In this document: one piece after another, positions 6,260 to 7,571 of the stretch | How positions within the stretch are numbered: position 1 is the first letter of the stretch | How the letters are laid out: the number at the start of each line of letters is the position of its first letter | NCBI GenBank assembly: GCA_016839955.1 | Contig: JAEOTI010000474.1 | Span: 1-7,571 of the forward strand | DNA: 7,571 bases | Direction: 5' to 3' | Source: Candidatus Hodarchaeota archaeon | GTDB taxonomy: Archaea; Asgardarchaeota; Heimdallarchaeia; Hodarchaeales; YT1-057 | The notes under the pieces: generated by a model | Seen by the model: only the letters and a program-made list of their open reading frames with translations | What the model was told of the DNA's origin: nothing | The model's database searches: none | Program-made: the position numbers and the translations under genes

Positions 6260-6302
6260 CTAATACAAATTGTCCATGAGGCTAATACAAATTGTCCATG
6301 AG
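6260..6302. repeat. Tandem direct repeat, two copies of a 22-base unit
   Basis: Two copies of a 21-base identical stretch, with core AATACAAATTGTCCATGAG, occupy 6260-6280 and 6282-6302, giving a period of 22. The copies match at every base; only the 22nd base of the unit differs (G at 6281, A at 6303). It begins 9 bases after the stop of the catalase-like fragment. It could be a slippage duplication, a pair of protein-binding sites or a scar of an insertion event. There are too few copies, and no spacers, for a CRISPR array. Confidence 0.9.
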
Positions 6303-6413
6303 AGGAGAAAATTATCGTTTACTCAATTCTATGATTCAGCCATCCATTGTGTGTTAGTAATCTCGTAAAGCGACCCTAAATCAATTAATCTAAGATTATT
6401 TTCTCTCAAATAC

Positions 6414-6475
6414 ATTTTCAACTAGAATGATTCGATTTAATCAAAAAATTTGACAACAAAAATTACGTTGAAAAT
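6414..6475. repeat. 9-base inverted repeat separated by 44 bases
   Basis: ATTTTCAAC (6414-6422) and GTTGAAAAT (6467-6475) are perfect reverse complements. The arms do not extend further. In DNA this AT-rich it may be chance; a spaced operator or the ends of a tiny decayed element are the alternatives. Confidence 0.4.
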
Positions 6476-6650
6476 AGCAATTTTTTGCGTCTATCGCCCT
6501 TTTTAATATGTTAATGATGTAATATCATAAATATTGCTAATCAATCTAAAATCCTAGAGCTATATCGAAAACTACCTGGCTTGTTGTGGGTGAATCTAGG
6601 GTAACAAGAATGCATAATTGATGGATTGAAGGCAGACCTTTAACTTCAAA

Positions 6651-6655
6651 AGGAG
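6651..6655 (+). promoter_or_regulatory. Shine-Dalgarno AGGAG for the TTG start at 6664
   Basis: AGGAG, preceded by further A residues, ends 8 bases before the TTG at 6664-6666. It supports this start; the nearby ATG at 6674 is out of frame. A TATA-like GCATAATTG around 6611-6619 would give a short leader but is a weak match. Confidence 0.6.
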
Positions 6656-6663
6656 TTGTTGTT

Positions 6664-7467
6664 TTGATCCGAGATGAGATTTGGTTAGGTAAACCTGTTT
6701 TAAATTGTTTTCTTGAATATTTTCGTGGAGTCCAAACAAGAATAATAAATAGCTATAATCGTGATTTTGATGAGGAAGATCTCACAGCTTTAATTGTCGA
6801 AGCTTTCCAGAATGAACCAGAACTTGAAGAATGTGTCAGAATCAAAGCTTTACCACTTGATAGGCTTTATAATTATAGATCTGATCACTTGCTTCTGAAT
6901 ATTTCAGTGAGAAAAGAACTTAGGGTTTGGGAATCAAGGAGCACTGGGATTGACCTTGCTATTACATTTGAAATAGATATCCCCCCAAAAAAAGTCCACA
7001 AATCTTTATTGATTCAGGCAAAGATCTTACGAGAGGAGAAGGGTGAAATAATCCTAGAGGGACTTATTGATACAACATTTAAGAGAGAACTAAAATTTCT
7101 TAGAGAATATCCTGAGAGAGCTGCATTCATTCTTTGGTATGGACCTCCAAAGATAAAAATACCCAATAGACAAAGTCTAGATTTTGGTCCACGAGTAATG
7201 CCTGTTTCATGCTTCGAACACTATGAAGAAGATCCAACAATGTATCATTTACTAACAGACTCAATCTCACTTGATAATTTTCTAGCTTTAAATGGTTTAA
7301 GAACTGATGCAGGATCTACTGATGTACATGTGAGAAAAGTGGCAAGTGGAGACCTTATATTAGAAAATAGACAACAAAGAGGAGATCCTAATGTACGAAT
7401 TGGAGCCAGAGGTCACATTTCTTTCGATTTGAAATCTATGGAAAAATCATTATTATATGAACAATAA
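6664..7467 (+). CDS. Putative PD-(D/E)XK-fold nuclease with Q-x-K active-site variant
   Basis: I do not recognise a named family for this 267-residue protein, but the core follows the restriction-endonuclease fold. A first helix (about 36-50, EEDLTALIVEAFQNE, with E46) is followed by a strand with E90 (RVWESRSTG). Then come G95-I-D97 with LAITFEIDI, a short charged turn (PPKKVHK), and LLIQAKI with Q118 and K120. E...GxD...QxK is the layout seen in Mrr-like enzymes, where Gln replaces the usual acidic residue. Residues 137-160 (TFKRELKFLREYPERAAFILWYG) form the expected helix and strand after the motif. The C-terminal half (about 165-267) has no motif I can name. The protein is cytoplasmic, with no membrane segment. 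It starts at TTG with a good SD and appears to stand alone: no methylase or helicase gene is visible in the window. The gene call is firm; the nuclease call is inference. Confidence 0.82.
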   Translation: MIRDEIWLGKPVLNCFLEYFRGVQTRIINSYNRDFDEEDLTALIVEAFQNEPELEECVRIKALPLDRLYNYRSDHLLLNISVRKELRVWESRSTGIDLAITFEIDIPPKKVHKSLLIQAKILREEKGEIILEGLIDTTFKRELKFLREYPERAAFILWYGPPKIKIPNRQSLDFGPRVMPVSCFEHYEEDPTMYHLLTDSISLDNFLALNGLRTDAGSTDVHVRKVASGDLILENRQQRGDPNVRIGARGHISFDLKSMEKSLLYEQ

Positions 7468-7571
7468 GGAATCACAAATCAAGTATTCACTCCGGCTTAT
7501 GTAACTAGATTAATTGATAGAATCATTTTATGTCGTCAAAGGCTGCAGTACTTCGTATCACCTCCTCGAAA
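7468..7571. other. Right edge: three short open frames, none decidable
   Basis: Three frames stay open in these 104 bases. One continues the frame of the 6664 gene after its TAA for 34 codons to the edge without a start codon. A second begins at TTG 7514 (LIESFYVVKGC) with no SD. A third, on the minus strand, runs in from the edge and stops at TGA 7525-7523, ending FEEVIRSTAAFDDIK, which looks like a plausible C-terminus of a convergent gene. The window is too short to choose between them. The CACCTCCT motif near the edge is discussed among the findings. Confidence 0.4.

Larger units (their letters stand above)
6093..6663. other. Long spacer with gene fossil, tandem repeat and inverted repeat; no intact gene
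   Basis: This 571-base region separates divergent genes. From left to right it holds a TATA-like GCTATAAAC on the minus strand at 6118-6126, very close to the PIN-LRR start, which would give a nearly leaderless message. Then come the catalase-like fragment (6149-6250), the 22-base tandem repeat (6260-6302) and a 9-base inverted repeat (6414-6422 with 6467-6475). Next is very AT-rich sequence with T runs, and finally the leader of the 6664 gene. I found no open frame above about 30 codons with a start and SD on either strand, and no tRNA. Confidence 0.6.

Noticed and set aside
6260..6302. Tandem repeat as a mini CRISPR array
   Set aside because: The copies abut with a single base between them, so there is no spacer, and no cas gene is visible.
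6539..6600. Short plus-strand frame reading ILELYRKLPGLLWVNLG in the spacer
   Set aside because: It has under 30 codons, no SD-supported start and no recognisable similarity.
7500..7571. 3' end of a 16S rRNA gene
   Set aside because: Only the last ten or so bases match. The conserved helix and the GGCTGGATCACC context are absent, and the sequence upstream is a protein gene.

Overview
The window looks archaeal. It is strongly AT-rich, several genes have Shine-Dalgarno sites matching the archaeal anti-SD (GAGGTGA, GGAGG, AGGAG), TTG starts are frequent, and TATA-like boxes lie about 45-50 bases ahead of some starts. One protein carries 24-residue leucine-rich repeats of the 'LDLSPLKDCSNL' kind, which I associate with Asgard-type archaea. 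That lineage is an inference from general knowledge, not from a search.

Layout. On the left, two minus-strand genes lie in series: a PLD-like (HKD) protein with two C-terminal zinc-ribbon modules (1550 to 834), then the first 255 codons of a MATE-family transporter (767 to 1, cut by the window edge). A 350-base divergent spacer follows, with candidate promoters in both directions. Next come four plus-strand genes: a 68-residue protein with two membrane helices (1901-2107), two unrecognised proteins whose genes overlap (2228-3316 and 3309-4286), and a zinc-finger DUF4145 protein with a very basic tail (4399-5058). Converging on these is a minus-strand gene (6092 to 5175) that joins a DUF5615/PIN-like nuclease domain to leucine-rich repeats. 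A 571-base spacer holds what looks like the fossil C-terminus of a catalase and two tandem copies of a 22-base repeat. The last complete gene (6664-7467, plus) has the layout of a PD-(D/E)XK nuclease with a Q-x-K active-site variant. The final 104 bases hold no gene I can defend.

How the genes may work together. Only the 2228/3309 pair is clearly coupled, because the second start lies inside the first gene. Four proteins in about 7 kb (PLD-like, DUF4145, PIN-like, QxK nuclease-like) belong to families often met in restriction, toxin or other defence settings. The flanking fossil and repeats suggest a region of gene turnover. An archaeal accessory or defence-type locus is a reasonable hypothesis, but the sequence alone does not prove a common function. 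No integrase, transposase, CRISPR array, tRNA or rRNA gene was recognised.
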